Shown: positions 51,112 through 63,294, numbered from the stretch's first letter. The stretch: DNA of 64,000 nt from Closterium sp. NIES-65 (GCA_948144175.1 CANXME010000095.1:1240001-1304000), one strand, 5' to 3'. Notes: generated by a model not told the origin, from the sequence alone. Program-made: numbers and translations.

Positions 51112-54037
51112 ATGGCTACCCCTAGTGTCCTCGCTTTTGACGCTGAGGGTCGCGCCATTGACTTTGAGGTCTGGGTCCACGACCTGCAGCTGTACTTACA
51201 GTGCGATAGGGCAGACGGTCTCTCTCTCTTTGACCTTACCTCTGGCGCCTCTCCTGCCCCTGCTGCTGATGCTGACCCCACTGTTCGCTCCCAGTGGGCC
51301 ACGCGCGATGCTGCTGCACGTCTTGGTGTGCGTCGCCACCTGCCTACCGCTGAGCGCGCGCAATTTAGTCAGTACAAGAGTGCTCAGACCTTGTACGACG
51401 ATGTAGTTGCGCGCTACGCTTCCCCTGCCACTGCTGCACTGAGCCGCCTCTTGCTACCCTTCCTCTTCCCTGACCTTGCTGCCTTTCCCACAGACGCTGA
51501 CCTCATTACGCACCTCCGCACTAGTGACACTCGCTACCGCGCCGCGCTTCCTGCTGAGTTCCGCGCCAAGAACCCCCCCCCCCCATGTACATCACTCTCT
51601 ATTTTCTAGTCACCCGCCTCCCTGACTCCCTTCGTGTAGTCAGGGACCACTTCCTCTCGGTCTGTCCCACCACTCTCACTATTGACCTCTTAGAGAAGGC
51701 CCTCCTAGCAGCGGAGAAGAGCATCGTTGCTGTAGGTGCCTCTCGTGGTGACCCTCGCACCCCCATCTTTGAGGGGTGTTCTCCTTCCCCCCTTTTGCCC
51801 TCTGTCGCCCTTGCCGCTGCGGCCGACGTCATTGGTCTTGAGTCGGTCGGTGCGACGTCTGCCCCTAGCGGGAGGCGCCGCCCTGGCAAGGGCAAGGGGG
51901 GCAAGGGTGCGGGTGGAGCTAGCGGGGGCGGTGGAGGTGGCGGTTGAGGCGGCGGAGGGAGTGGGGGTGGAGGTGGGAGTGGTGGTGGGGGTGGAGGTGT
52001 CGGTGGCAGCAGTGGAGGCGGAGGAGGCGGAGGCGGCGGCGGTCCTAAAGGAGGCAGCGGTGGTGGCGGAGGTGGAGGAGGCGGTGGAGGAGGAGGTGGA
52101 GGTGGTCGGGGTGGCGCTTCGCAGCGGAGCAGCACTGGTGGTGGTCAGCGCCAGCAGCAGCAGTAGCAGCAGCAGCGTTCTCGGGACATCCCCCCCCCTC
52201 AGCAGCTCCGTGAGTGGTACACGCAACGTGCGTGGTGGGGGCTTTGGTCCCTGCACCTAGGTTCTTCGCACCGGCGACCGCGCGGGTGAGCAGTGTGGGG
52301 ATGCCCACACCACCCAGCGCTGCTTTGGCCGCCTGACGGACGCTTGGCGTCAGCAGTTCCCGGAGGCCAGTGAGATCCCCCGCTGGGGAGAGCTGTCTAG
52401 GGCAGGTGTAGCTATCTATGATCTTGAATTTGATGCTATCCTTGCTGCAATGTATGCTGTGACTATTAGTGATGAGGGTGACTGTTACCGGTGTTTCCCG
52501 CCGGACCCGGACATTGGTAGTGCTGCTCTAGGTGCTGGTGAGGCTGCTGCTCTAGGTGCCAGTGCGTCTGCGCCCTCAGGTACTGGTGAGTCTGCGCTCT
52601 CAGGTACTACGTCGACTTCGGCCTCCCTCGCCTTCACCCTTGACTCTGGGGCTTCTCGCTCCTTCTTTCGGGACCGCATCACACTCACGCCGCTTAGTCC
52701 GCCGGTTGCGGTGTCTCTGGCTGACCCCTCTGGGGGCCGTGTCCTGTCTCGCTTCTCCACAGTCCTCCCGTGTCCGGCGGCTCCCTCTGGCACCCTGTCT
52801 GGTCTCTACCTCCCCTCGTTCTCTACGAACCTGGTGAGTGGTGCTGACCTACAGGATGGTGGTGTCCACCAGTTCAAACCTGCGCGCCAGCGGGTGACGC
52901 ACTGCACCGAGGCTAGCACAGGCCGACACCTGGCTACGTTTACCCGTCAGCTAGGGTCGAGCCTGTACACACTGACCACTGCGTCTCCTCCCGTTGCTGA
53001 GTCTGGTCGGGTAGCTGCGTTGGGTCAGGTGTTTGCTGCAGCGTTCAGGTCTGGTCCTGAGTCTGCCCCCTGTTCGTGTTGTCTCCTGTCTCACGAGACT
53101 CTCCTCTGGCACCACCGCCTTGGTCACCCCTCTCTGCTTCGGCTCAGAGGCATGGCCTCCCATCTTCTTGTGTCTGGTCTTCCCCGGTCCCTCCCTCCCC
53201 TTCCTCAGGGCCCTGGCCCTGCCTGTGTCCCCTATGTCAAGGGGCGCCAGCGTGCTGCCCCTCACTCCTCCTAGTTTCCTCCGACAGAGGCCCCGTTGCA
53301 GACGCTTCACATGGACGTGTGGGGCCCAACCCGCATCCGTGGACAGGGTCACGAGCGCTACTTCCTACTTGTTGTTGACGACTACTCGCATTACACCACA
53401 GTCTTCCCCTTGCACAGCAAGGGTGATGTCACAGAGGTGCTGATCGACTGGATCCGCGCAGCTCATCTCCAGCTCAGGTAGAGCTTTGGCTCGGACTTTC
53501 CTGCACTCGGACAGAGGCGGAGAGTTCTCCTCTGGCCTTCTGCGAGCCTACTGTCGTGCACGAGGCATCCGTCAGACCTTCACGCTTCTGGACTCACCGC
53601 AGCAAAATGGGATTGCAGAGCGCCGCATTGGCATGATCATGGACGTTGCTCGTACGTCTATGATGCATGCGGCTGCCCCCCATTTTCTGTGGCCGTTTGC
53701 GGTCAGGTACGCGGCGCATCAGATCAACCTTCACCCCAGGGTCTCCAGGCCAGAGACCTCCCCAGCCCTGCTGTGGACGGGGAAGGTTGGCGATGCGTCG
53801 GCGTTCCGGGTCTGGGGATCTCGGGCGTTTGTCCGCGACTTGTCTGCGGACAAGCTCTGCCCTCGCGCTGCTCCTTGCGTCTTCATGGGGTTCCCCCCCG
53901 ACGCGCCTAGGTGGCAGTTCTAGCACCCCACCTCTCGCCGTGTTCTGTCCTCCCAGGACGTCACGTTCAACGAGTCGGTCCCCTACTACCGCCTCTTCCC
54001 CTACCGCACTCCGTCCCTCCCCCGGCCCCCGCTCTTC
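51112..54037 (+). pseudogene. Gag, protease and integrase of element H (frameshifted)
   Basis: Gag starts MATPSVLAFDAEGRAIDF and is open to an expanded C run (about 51573-51585), which shifts the frame; MYITLYFLVTRLP continues in the next frame (51585-51947). A stop follows in the Gly-rich tract and another in QQ-stop-QQQ near 52165. The protease (FTLDSGASRSFFRD) and pre-integrase region are open in 52450-53274; then come a stop at HSS, a frameshift at LQLR near 53480, the integrase core (LHMDVWGPTRI, LHSDRGGEF, NGIAERRIG with all three acidic residues), and a TAG in WQFYHPTSRR at 53921-53923. Inactive as it stands. Confidence 0.87.
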
Positions 54038-57007
54038 TTGGTACCAGATCCCCCCCCGGTAGACCCCCTCCCCCCTCAGGGTCCTGCCCCTTCAGGTGTG
54101 TCCCAGGTAGACGCAGTCGAGCCGGTCGAGGTTACTGGTGACTCTGGTGCTGCTGGGGGTGCTGAGCCTAGGGGTGCTGAGACTGGGGGTGCTGAGCCTG
54201 GGGGTGCGGAGCCTAGGGGTGCTGAGCCTAGGGTTGCTGAGCCTCGGGGTGCTACGCCTGGGGGTGCTGAGCCTGGGGGTACTGAGCCTGGGGGTGCTGA
54301 GCCTGGGGGTGCTGAGCCTGGAGGTGCTTTGCCTGGGGGTGCTTTGCCTGGGGGTGCTGGGCCTGGGGGTGCTGAGCGTAGAGGTGCTCCGCTTGGAGGT
54401 TCTCCGGGTGCTTCGTCTTGCCGGGAGCCACTCTCTCCACACGAGCTGCGTGAGTGGTTTGCCCGGCGCTGGAGCCGTGCTGCTGGTGCTGGAGGTTCTT
54501 CGGCTACTGAGGGTGCTGCTGTCGCGGGTCCCGGAGGTGCTTGTACTGGGAGTGATGGAGCTGCTGGGCCTGCGAGTTTGACTGGAGCTGGTACTGCTGA
54601 GGGTGTTGGCGCTGAGACTACCACTGGCGGTCCTGCTGGGGGTGCTCCTGGTGGTGCTGGAGGTTCTGGAGCTGCTGGAGGTGCTGCTGGAGCGGGTGCT
54701 CCTGCTGGGAGTACTCGTGCTGTCCTTGCTGTGTCTGGCGTCGCCACGCGGCCTCGACCGTACTTCCTTCCACTCCTGCAACAGGTTCTTGGTCTTCCAC
54801 CTTCTACTGGTCCTCCTCCTCCCTTTGAGGGTCCACAGCCTGTCGGGTCACAGCCACAGATACAGCCTGCCTCCCCTTTACCTGCTCCTTCTCCCTATGC
54901 TGGTCCTACTGGAGGTCTTACTGAGCGTCGTGAGCCTGCGTCTCGTCCTGCATCGCCTGTTCGTGCTGCTCGCGCTAGTGGTCGCGGTTCTCGTCCTCCT
55001 CTTGTCCCTGGCATGCACCGGATGTCTCTGCGTCCGTCTACTGCTCCTCTACGTGCCCCTTTGCCTTCTCCTCCTTCGTCCTCTCTTCCTGCTCTTGTCG
55101 ACCCGGAGTCGGACTCTCTTCGTGCTGCCAGTCCTACTGTCACGCGTCTCCTTGCTACTGTCGTCACTGACCCTTCTTTCGAGTCTAATGCTGCGTCTGC
55201 CCTCGTTACTGAGCTCGTCGACTTTGCTGTTCGTTGTCGCTTAGACTACGCTGCTAGTCTTGTTGCTGAGTCTGCGTCTGTCTGTCCTCCGTCCGTCGGG
55301 GGTGAGTGTGCCCTTGGCACGGACGTCCTTGAGGACAGGCAGGAGGAGTTCCAGTGTTTGGCAGCTGCTTCACCTCATCTCGTGTCCGTACTGCTTACCC
55401 CTGAGGGAGACCCGGATGCACTTGACATCCCGACTCCGCGCTCTTACGTGGAGGCGATAGAGGGTCCCTACTCCTCTCAGTGGCAGACAGCTATGGATGC
55501 AGAGATGACTTCCTGGAAGTGCACATGCACCTACGTTGACGCTGTCCCCCCTCCTGGGGCGAACATCGTCAGTGGCATGTGGATCTTCAGGGTGAAGCGG
55601 CCGCCGGGTTCTCCGCCTGTCTTCAAGGCGCGTTACGTGGCTCGTGGCTTCAGTCAGCGGCAGGGAGTTGACTACTTTCAGACCTTCTCCCCCACCCCGA
55701 AGATGACCACTCTTCGGGTACTGCTGCACGTTGCTGCTCACCGTGACTACGAGGTGCACTCTCTTGACTTCAGCACTGCTTTCTTGCAGGGCAACCTGCA
55801 CGAGGAGATCTCGCTGCGCCGCCCACCTGGCTTCACTGGGTCTTTCCCTCCTGGTACCCAGTGGAGTCTCCGGCGTCCAGTCTACGGTCTCCGCCAAGCG
55901 CCACGCGAGTGGCACGACACACTGAGGACTACACTTGCGGCTCTTGGGTTTGCTCCTTCTACTGCCGACCCGTCGCTGTTTCTGCGCACCGACACCTCTC
56001 TGCTGCCGTTCTACATCCTCGTGTACGTCGACGACTTGGTCTTTGCCACAACTGACACTGCTGGACTCGCCTACGTGAAGTCTGAACTGCAGAAGAGACA
56101 CACGTGCACTGACCTGGGTGAACTGCGCAGCTACCTTGGCTTGCAGATCAACCGGGACAGAGCACGCCGCACCATTACCCTTACTCAGTCACACATGGTG
56201 CAGCAGGTCCTTCAGCGCTTCGGCTTCACGTACTCCTCGCCTCAGGCCACTCCTATGCCTACTCGCCACTCACTCTCAGCTTTGCCTTCGGATGAGTCCG
56301 TAGAGTCGAGTGGCCCGTATCCAGAGCTTGTTGGTTGCCTCATGTACCTGATGACCTGCACGCGACCTGAGCTTGCATACCCTCTTAGCATTCTTGCACG
56401 CTATGTTGCTCCTGGGAGACACCGACCAGAGCACATGGCTGCAGCGAAGAGGGTGTTGCGCTACTTGTGCAGTACGTCGGGCATGGGGCTAGTGCTTGGA
56501 GGGCGGAGTCCAGTGGTCCTCACTGGGCACGCGGATGCTTCTTGGGCTGACGACCAGGCTACGCAGCGGTCGTCACAGGGTTACACCTTCAGCCTTGGTT
56601 CCGGTTCTGTTTCGTGGCGGGCTACTCGCTCGTCTTCTGTTCTCGGCTCCAGTTGTGAGGCTGAGATCTACGCCGGGGCCATGGCTGCCCAGGAGCTTCG
56701 CTGGCTCACCTACCTTCGAACCTACCTTGGCGAGCCGCCTCGTTCTCCTCCAGTCCTATACGTAGATAACAAGGCCATGCTGGCCTTGTGTCGAGAGCAG
56801 CGACTGGAGCACAGAACAAAGCACATTGCTCTTCGGCACTTCCTTGCTCGTGAGCTACAGCAGCGTGGTCAGTTGCGGCTTGCGTACGTGGCCTCTGAGG
56901 CCAACAGTGCTGATGTTTTCACCAAGGCGCTTGTGCCTTGTGATCATCAGCGTTTCTGTACCCAGCTTGGTCTTGTGCCTGTCTTGCCTCACTTACTCAC
57001 TTCTTGA
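54038..57007 (+). CDS. Linker, RT and RNase H of element H (open 3' part of pol)
   Basis: A 989-aa open frame covering the end of integrase, a GGAEP pentapeptide array (about 40-115), EPLSPHELREWFARRWSRAAG, a Pro-rich linker, RT (ARYVARGFSQRQGVDYF, LDFSTAFLQGNLHEEI, YVDDLVFATTDT) and RNase H (ADASWADDQATQRSSQGY, YVDNKAMLALCREQRLEHR, ANSADVFTKALVP), ending VLPHLLTS like element B. All RT and RNase H catalytic residues seen are kept. Upstream frameshifts mean it would not be made as part of a normal polyprotein. The given start is simply the first Met in the frame. Confidence 0.82.
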   Translation: MVPDPPPVDPLPPQGPAPSGVSQVDAVEPVEVTGDSGAAGGAEPRGAETGGAEPGGAEPRGAEPRVAEPRGATPGGAEPGGTEPGGAEPGGAEPGGALPGGALPGGAGPGGAERRGAPLGGSPGASSCREPLSPHELREWFARRWSRAAGAGGSSATEGAAVAGPGGACTGSDGAAGPASLTGAGTAEGVGAETTTGGPAGGAPGGAGGSGAAGGAAGAGAPAGSTRAVLAVSGVATRPRPYFLPLLQQVLGLPPSTGPPPPFEGPQPVGSQPQIQPASPLPAPSPYAGPTGGLTERREPASRPASPVRAARASGRGSRPPLVPGMHRMSLRPSTAPLRAPLPSPPSSSLPALVDPESDSLRAASPTVTRLLATVVTDPSFESNAASALVTELVDFAVRCRLDYAASLVAESASVCPPSVGGECALGTDVLEDRQEEFQCLAAASPHLVSVLLTPEGDPDALDIPTPRSYVEAIEGPYSSQWQTAMDAEMTSWKCTCTYVDAVPPPGANIVSGMWIFRVKRPPGSPPVFKARYVARGFSQRQGVDYFQTFSPTPKMTTLRVLLHVAAHRDYEVHSLDFSTAFLQGNLHEEISLRRPPGFTGSFPPGTQWSLRRPVYGLRQAPREWHDTLRTTLAALGFAPSTADPSLFLRTDTSLLPFYILVYVDDLVFATTDTAGLAYVKSELQKRHTCTDLGELRSYLGLQINRDRARRTITLTQSHMVQQVLQRFGFTYSSPQATPMPTRHSLSALPSDESVESSGPYPELVGCLMYLMTCTRPELAYPLSILARYVAPGRHRPEHMAAAKRVLRYLCSTSGMGLVLGGRSPVVLTGHADASWADDQATQRSSQGYTFSLGSGSVSWRATRSSSVLGSSCEAEIYAGAMAAQELRWLTYLRTYLGEPPRSPPVLYVDNKAMLALCREQRLEHRTKHIALRHFLARELQQRGQLRLAYVASEANSADVFTKALVPCDHQRFCTQLGLVPVLPHLLTS

Positions 57008-57217
57008 CCTTGCTTGTACTCTCACATATATATACTCTTGCTCTTGCTTGCTTAGCCTCTTATATATATATATGTGCTCCTGCATGTGAACTGGCCTTCT
57101 GGCCTTGAACTTGTGCTCGGAATGTGTGGTGACTTTGTGATCCACCCTGAGCTTTGCTTTCTTTTGCTTGACTGGTCTTGTGACCCCTTGTTCTCCCCCA
57201 CTTTGCCTATGGGGGTG

Positions 57218-57339
57218 TGTCAAATTATAATCTTGTGTAGGCTATAGTGGGGTAGCTCATATGGGGTACACATTTCTAGGGTTGCATATTTGTATCACTT
57301 CCATTTCCATAGTCATTCATTCTCGTTCTACTTTCCTCA
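57218..57339 (+). repeat. 3' LTR of element H
   Basis: Two differences from 49880-50001; preceded by CTATGGGGGTG purine tract and followed by TCGTG. The roughly 210 bp before it (57008-57217) are 3' untranslated sequence with short AT runs. Confidence 0.9.
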
Positions 57340-57344
57340 TCGTG

Positions 57345-58076
57345 GTGATGTGGCAGATGAGAGAAGGCCTGATAATTACGATGGAGCGTTGCTCCTAATG
57401 GACCTGGTTGACCATCTCTTGCCGCGACGTCGTACCAAGCTTGTGCGCCATGGAAGGTATGAGTGAGATCTCCGTTATGTTCTGGCACCATGTGTGTGAT
57501 AGCCATGGTGGACCTTGTGACCTTGTGTTGAGATGGCGGTTATTCAAAACCCTTGTTGCGATCCTCGGGTTCATGTATTGTTCATCAATTTGGTGAACGA
57601 AATGGAAAGATACTGATCCTTAATCTCTTCGTGAAGTGAATCAGGTTTTACCATTGCACAAACATTACAAGGTAATACCAAGTACAGTAAGATAGAGAAG
57701 TTGTGCGGCGGTTTACTGTACCGAGGATACAATTCACGGATGTTCCGATCGCAACCGCTTCGAGCGAGTGGCCAAACCTTTCATAGATGGTTATTGCTGG
57801 TACGCGAGTTGGTTAGGGTTCCAAGTTACCAAAATCCTCCCTAGGTGCGACTTATTCAGCCCAAATGGCGTTGACCTGACAGTATACAATAGGCGCGCGT
57901 GGTGTAACGTAGGAGATGGACATGCGTTGCGCGTAGTGTACCTCAAAGATAGACGTGCGGTGCTCGTGGAGTAATGTAGGAGATGGACGTGTGTGCGCGT
58001 AATGTAGTGTAGGAGATGGACGTGCGGGGCACGTGGTGTATTGTTCTTGATGGTCGTGCGTAGCGAGAGACATGTA
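57345..58076. other. Flanking DNA between H and I, with a short minisatellite
   Basis: No gene recognised; open frames are under 100 codons. From about 57900 to 58060 there are three to four degenerate copies of a block around GTAGGAGATGGACGTGCG. Confidence 0.5.
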
Positions 58077-58212
58077 TGTGGAAAATAGAACGAGAATGAA
58101 TGAACTATGAGTGAAGTGAGTACAAATAGGAAAACCCTAATTGGGTTGTACCCCCTATGGTATACCCCACTGTAGCCTACACAACAGCATAAGTTACATA
58201 TATGTTCTGACA
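58077..58212 (-). repeat. 3' LTR of element I
   Basis: 136 bp, TGTGGAAAATAGAACG...GTTCTGACA, closely related to the LTRs of B. Followed inward by the GGGGGTG purine tract (minus strand). Confidence 0.85.
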
Positions 58213-58466
58213 CACCCCCATAGGCAAAGTGGGGGAGAACAAGGGGTCACAAGACCAGTCAAGCAAAGCAAAGCAAAGCAAGCTCAGGGTGGATCACAAA
58301 GTCACCACACAGTCCGAGCACAAGAGCAAGGCCACAAGGCCAGTTCACATGCAGGAGTACACACATATATATATAAAGCAAGACAAGCAAGAGCAGGTAT
58401 ATATATGTGACAGTACAAGTAAAGTCAAGAGGAGAGCAAGTGAGGCAAGACAGGCACTAGACCCAG

Positions 58467-60540
58467 CTAGGTGCAAAAGCGCTGATGGTCACAAGGCGCG
58501 AGTGCCTTGGTGAACACATCAGCAGTGTTGGCCTCAGAGGCCACGTACGCAAGCCGCAATTGTCCATGCTGCTGTAGCTCACGAGCATGGAAGTAGCGAA
58601 GAGCAATGTGCTTCGTTCTGTGCTCCAGATGCTGCTCTCGACACAAGGCCAGCATGGCCTTGTTGTCTACGTACAGCACTGGAGGAGAACGAGGCGGCTC
58701 TCCAAGGTCAGTCAGCAGGTAGGTGAGCCAACGAAGCTCCTGTGCAGCCATGGCCCCTGCGTAGATCTCAGCCTCACAACTCGAGCTGAGAACCGAAGAC
58801 GAGCGAGTAGCCCGCCACGAGACAGAGCCGGAGCCAAGGCTGAAGGTGTAACCCTGTGACGACCGCTGCGTAGCCTGGTCGTCAGCCCAAGAAGCGTCCG
58901 CGTGACCTGTAAGTACCACCTGACTCCGCCCTCCAAGCACTAGCCCCATGCCCGACGTACTACACAGGTAGCGCAATACCCTCTTCGCTGCTGCCATGTG
59001 CTCTGGTCGGTGTCTCCCAGGAGCAACATAGCGTGCAAGAATGCTAAGAGGGTATGCAAGGTCAGGTCGTGTGCAGGTCATCAGGTACATGAGGCAGCCA
59101 ACAAACTCTGGGTACGGGCCACTCGACTCTACGGACTCATCCGAAGGCAGAGCTGAGAGCGAGTGACGAGTAGACAGAGGAGTGGCCTGAGGCGAGGAGT
59201 ACGTGAAGCCGAAGCGCTGAAGGACCTGCTGCACCATGTGTGACTGAGTCAAGGTAATGGTGCGGCGTGCTCTTTCCCGAGTGATCTGCAAGCCAAGGTA
59301 GCTGCGCAGTTCACCCAGGTCTATGCACGTGTGTCTCTTCAGCAGCTCGGACTTCACGTAGGCGAGTCCAGCAGTGTCCGCTGTGGCAAAGACCAAGTCG
59401 TCGACGTACACGAGGATGTAGAACGGCGGCAGTGAAGTGTCGGTGCGCAGAAACAGCGACGGGTCAGCAGTAGAAGGAGCAAACCCAAGGGCCGCAAGCG
59501 TAGTCCTCAGTGTGTCGTGCCACTCACGTGGTGCCTGGCGGAGACCGTAGACTGGCCGTCGGAGGCTCCACTGGGTGCCAGGAGGGAAAGTCCCAGTGAA
59601 GCCAGGTGGACGGCGCAGCCAGATATCCTCGTGCAGGCTCCCCTGCAAGAATACAATACTGAAGTCGAGAGAGTGAAGCTCGTAGTCGCGCTGAGCGGCT
59701 ATGTGCAGTAGCACCCAAAGAGTGGTCATCTTCGGGGTGGGAGAGAAGGTCTGAAAGTAGTCAACTCCCTGCCGCTGACTGAAGCCACGAGCGACGTACC
59801 GCGCCTTGAAGACAGGTGGAGAGCCCGGCGGCCGCTTCACCCTGAAGATCCACATGCCACTGACGATGTTCGCCCCAGGAGGGGGAACCGCGTCAATGTA
59901 GGTGCCTGTGGACTTCCAGGAAGCCATCTCTGCATCCATAGCTGCTTGCCACTGAGAGGAGTAGGGACCCTCTATCGCCTCCGCGTAAGAGCGCGGAGTC
60001 GGGATGTCTAGTGCATCCGGGTCTCCCTCAGGAGCAAGCAGTACAGACGAGAGATGAGGTGAAGCAGCAGCCAGACACTGTTACTCCTCCAGCCTGTCCT
60101 CTAGGACGTCCGTGCCAAGAGCACACTCACCCCCGACGGACGGAGGACAGACAGACGCAGACTCAGCAATAAGACTAGCAGCGTAGTCTAGACGGCAGCG
60201 AGCAGCAAAGTCGACGAGCTCAGCGACAAGAGCAGACGCAGCAGCGGACTCAAAAGAGGGGTCAGTGACGACAGTAGCAAGCAGACGCGTGGCAGCACGA
60301 AGGGAGTTTGACTCTGGGTCGGTAAGCACAGGAAGGGAGGACTCAGGAGGAGAAGGCAAAAGGGCACGCAGAGGAGCAGTGGACGGACGCAGAGACATCC
60401 GGTGCGTGCCAGGGACAGGAGGAGGACGCGGACGCAAACCACGACCACTAGCGCGGGCAGCACGAACAGGCGACGCGGGACGAGACGCAGGCTCATGACG
60501 CTCAGCAAGACCTCCAGTAGGACCAGTGTAAGGAGAGGGA
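58467..60540 (-). pseudogene. Linker end, RT and RNase H of element I
   Basis: One frame on the minus strand with two nonsense changes: TTC to TAA in EEFQCLA (near 60081) and CAG to TAG after RFCT (58467). RT keeps ARYVARGFSQRQGVDYF, LDFSIVFLQGSLHEDIW and YVDDLVFATADT; RNase H keeps ADASWADDQATQ, VDNKAMLALCREQ and ANTADVFTKALAP. It is close to B and E in sequence. The 490-codon open part (58467-59939) covers all RT and RNase H motifs. Confidence 0.83.
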
Positions 60541-60542
60541 GC

Positions 60543-60582
60543 CGTGAGAATAGGAAAACAGGAATGAATGAACTATGAATGA
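60543..60582 (-). repeat. 40-bp LTR remnant at a chimeric joint in element I
   Basis: GTGAGAATAGGAAAACAGGA and the following AATGAATGAAC match the outer end of the E-type LTR (33488) and the D remnant (15527). It lies inside the linker coding region and is translated as LSFIVHSFLFSYSH in the frame of the neighbouring ORF. Confidence 0.65.
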
Positions 60583-63294
60583 AAGCCCAGGAGCAGGAGC
60601 TCCAGCACCCCAAGGCTCCCTCAAGCTAGTGGGGAGCTGAGCTCTAGCTCTGAGCCTTGGGGTGCTGAGCCTGGAGGGGCTGCGTGCTGAGCCTTGCTCA
60701 GGAGCTGCTGAGCCTTGGGGTGCTGAGCCTCTAGCTCCAGCAGCACGCCTCCAGCGGCGAGCAAACCACTCGCGCAGCTCCTGTGGAGAGAGCGGCTCCC
60801 GCCGAGACGGAGCAACCGGAGAGCCCCCAGGTCTAGTAGTCGCAGGCTCCGCACCTCCACGCTCAGCACCCCAAGGCTCAGCAGCTCCTGACGTAGCACC
60901 TCCCGGCTCAGCACCCCCAGTAGCAGCACCCCCAAGCTCAGCACCCCCCGGCCTCGCACCCCCAGGCTCAGCACCCCCAGCAGCAGCACCCCCAAGCTCA
61001 GCACCCGCAGGCGTAGCACCCCCAGACTCTGCACCCGCAGCAGGACCAGACTCAGCAGCAACCTCGACTGGCTCGACTGTGTCTACCTGGGACACACCTG
61101 AAGGGGCAGGAACCTGAGGGGGGAGGGGGTCTACCGGGGGGGGAACTGGCACCAGGAAGTCCGGTGGGGGGGGGAGGGAAGGAGTACGGTAGGGGAAGAG
61201 GCGGTAGAAGAAGACTGACTCGTCGAACGTGACGTCCTGGGAGGACAGAACACGACGAGAGGAGGGGTGGTAGAACTGCCACCCTGGACCGTCAGGGGGG
61301 AAGCCAAGGAAGACACAGGGAGCAGCACGGGGGGACAGCTTGTCCGCAGACAAGTCGCGGACAAACGCCCGAGATCCCCAGACACGGAACGCAGACGCAT
61401 CGCCGACCTTCCCCGTCCACAGTAACACTGGGGACATCGCGGGCCGAGAGACCCTGGGGTGAAGGTTGAGCTGATGCGCCGCGTACCGAACCGCAAACGG
61501 CCACAGAAAATGGGGGGCAGCCGCATGCATCATGGACGTACGAGCGACATCCATGACCATGCCAATGCGGCGCTCAGCAATCCCATTTTGCTGTGGAGAG
61601 TCCGGAAGCGTAAAGGTCTGGCGGATCCCCTGTGCACGACAGTAGTCTCGCAGAAGGCGAGAGGAGAACTCCCCACCTCGGTCAGAGTGCAGACGCAGAA
61701 CAGGAAAGTCCGAGCCGAAGCTCCTCCTGAGCTGGAGACGAGCCTCGCGGATCCAGTCGATCAGCACCTCAGTGACAGCACCCTTGCTGCGCAAGGGGAA
61801 GACTGTGGTGTAACGCGAGTAGTCGTCAACCACCAACAGGAAGTAGCGCTCGTGACCCTGTCCACGGACGGGGGCCGGGCCCCACACGTCCATGTGAAGT
61901 GTCTGCAGAGGAGCCTCTGTCGGGGGAAACTGGGAGGAGTGAGGAGCAGCCCTGAGGCGCCCCTCGACACAGGGGACACAGGAAGGTCCTGGTCCCGAAG
62001 GAAGGGGAGGGAGAGACTGGGGAAGACCAGAGACAAGGACACGGGAAGCCATGCCCCGAAGACGGAGCAAGGAGGGGTGGCCGAGACGGTGGTGCCACAG
62101 GAGAGTCTCGTGAGACAGGAGGCGACACGAACAGGGGGCAGACTCAGGACCAGACCTGGACGCAGCAGCAAACACCTGACCTGACGCTGCTACCCGACCG
62201 GACGCAGGGACAGGAGGAGACTCAGTGGTCAGGGTGTAGAGGCTCGACCCCGGCCGACGCGAGAACGTGGCCAGGTGCCGGCCTGTGCGTGCGTCCGTGC
62301 AGTGGGTCACCCGCTGACTCGCAGGAGTGAACTGGTGAACCCCCGCATCCTGCAGGTCTGCACCACTCACCAAGTTCGTCGAGAACGAGGGGAGGTACAG
62401 GCCAGACAGGGTGCCCGAGGGGGCAGCCGGACACGGGAGGATAGTGGAAAAGTGAGCGAGGACAGGACCCCCAGAGGGGTCAGCCAGGGAGACTGCAACA
62501 GGCCGACCAAGCGGCGTGAGTGTGGTGCGGTCCCGAAAGAAGGAGCGAGAAGCCCCAGAGTCAAGTGTAAAGGTGAGGGAGGCCGAAGCCAATGTGGTAC
62601 CGGAGAGCGCAGCCTCACCCGCACCTGAGGACGCAGACTCACTAGCACCTAGAGCAGCAGCCGCACCTGTACCTGGAGCAGGAGACTCACTAGCACCCAG
62701 AGCAGCAGCAGCCTCACCAGTAGCTAGAGCAGCAGGTCCTATACCCGGGTCAGGCGGTACGCACAGGTGACCGGCACGGTCAGCACTAGTAGGTAATGCA
62801 TACATGGCAGTGAGAATAGCATCATAGTCAAGAGCAAATATATCTACCCTCTGCCTAAGCAACTCCACCCAGTCGGGGAGCTCAGCCTCGTCGCCAAACA
62901 CGGTACGCCAGGCGTCGCTCAGACGGGCGAAGCAGCGGGACTGTGTATGACCAGGTGTCCCACAAGGCTGACCAGTCCGAGCACCAGTGAGAATCACGTA
63001 AGAGCAACGAACAGAACTGAGAGACCCTCTACTCTGAGCGTACCACTCACGAAGCTGCTGAGGCGTGAGAGACGCGCGGGGGGGTCGCGGGAGCTGCATC
63101 TGGCCGCCACCAGTAGTAGAAGCAGCAGGAGTGGTAGCAGTAGTAGCGCCACCACCCCTACAGCCCCAACCAGCGTACCACTCTCGCAGCTGCTGGGGCG
63201 TGAGGGACTCACGCAGACGTCGATGGGGCTGCATCTGGCTCCACCAGTGGAGGCAGGAGCTGGAGTAGCAGCAGTAAGGCAGGCAGCCAGGCAA
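60583..63294 (-). CDS. Shortened gag, protease and integrase of element I (open)
   Basis: An open frame of about 900 codons (it reads on to 60502 through the LTR remnant). It begins with Cys/Leu-rich sequence, then two copies of LTPQQLREWYA, an atypical zinc knuckle (C-x13-C-x4-H-x4-C, SYVILTGARTGQP spacer), CFARLSDAWRTVFGDEAEL, protease FTLDSGASRSFFRD, and integrase with its zinc region, Asp in LHMDVWGPAPV, LHSDRGGEF, and Glu in NGIAERRIG. All integrase residues are intact. It ends in a GGAEP-type linker with EPLSPQELREWFARRWRR. The gag N-terminal domain of A, B, F and H is missing, as in G. Confidence 0.8.

Larger units (their letters stand above)
49880..57339 (+). mobile_element. Element H: complete Ty1/copia retrotransposon with frameshifts
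   Basis: A 7460-bp element with 122-bp LTRs (49880-50001 and 57218-57339, two differences) and a perfect duplication TCGTG (49875-49879 and 57340-57344). The PBS reads TGGTATCGAGCAGG (one base missing against the canonical site). Leader, gag, protease, integrase, linker, RT and RNase H are all present but spread over three frames. Confidence 0.93.
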
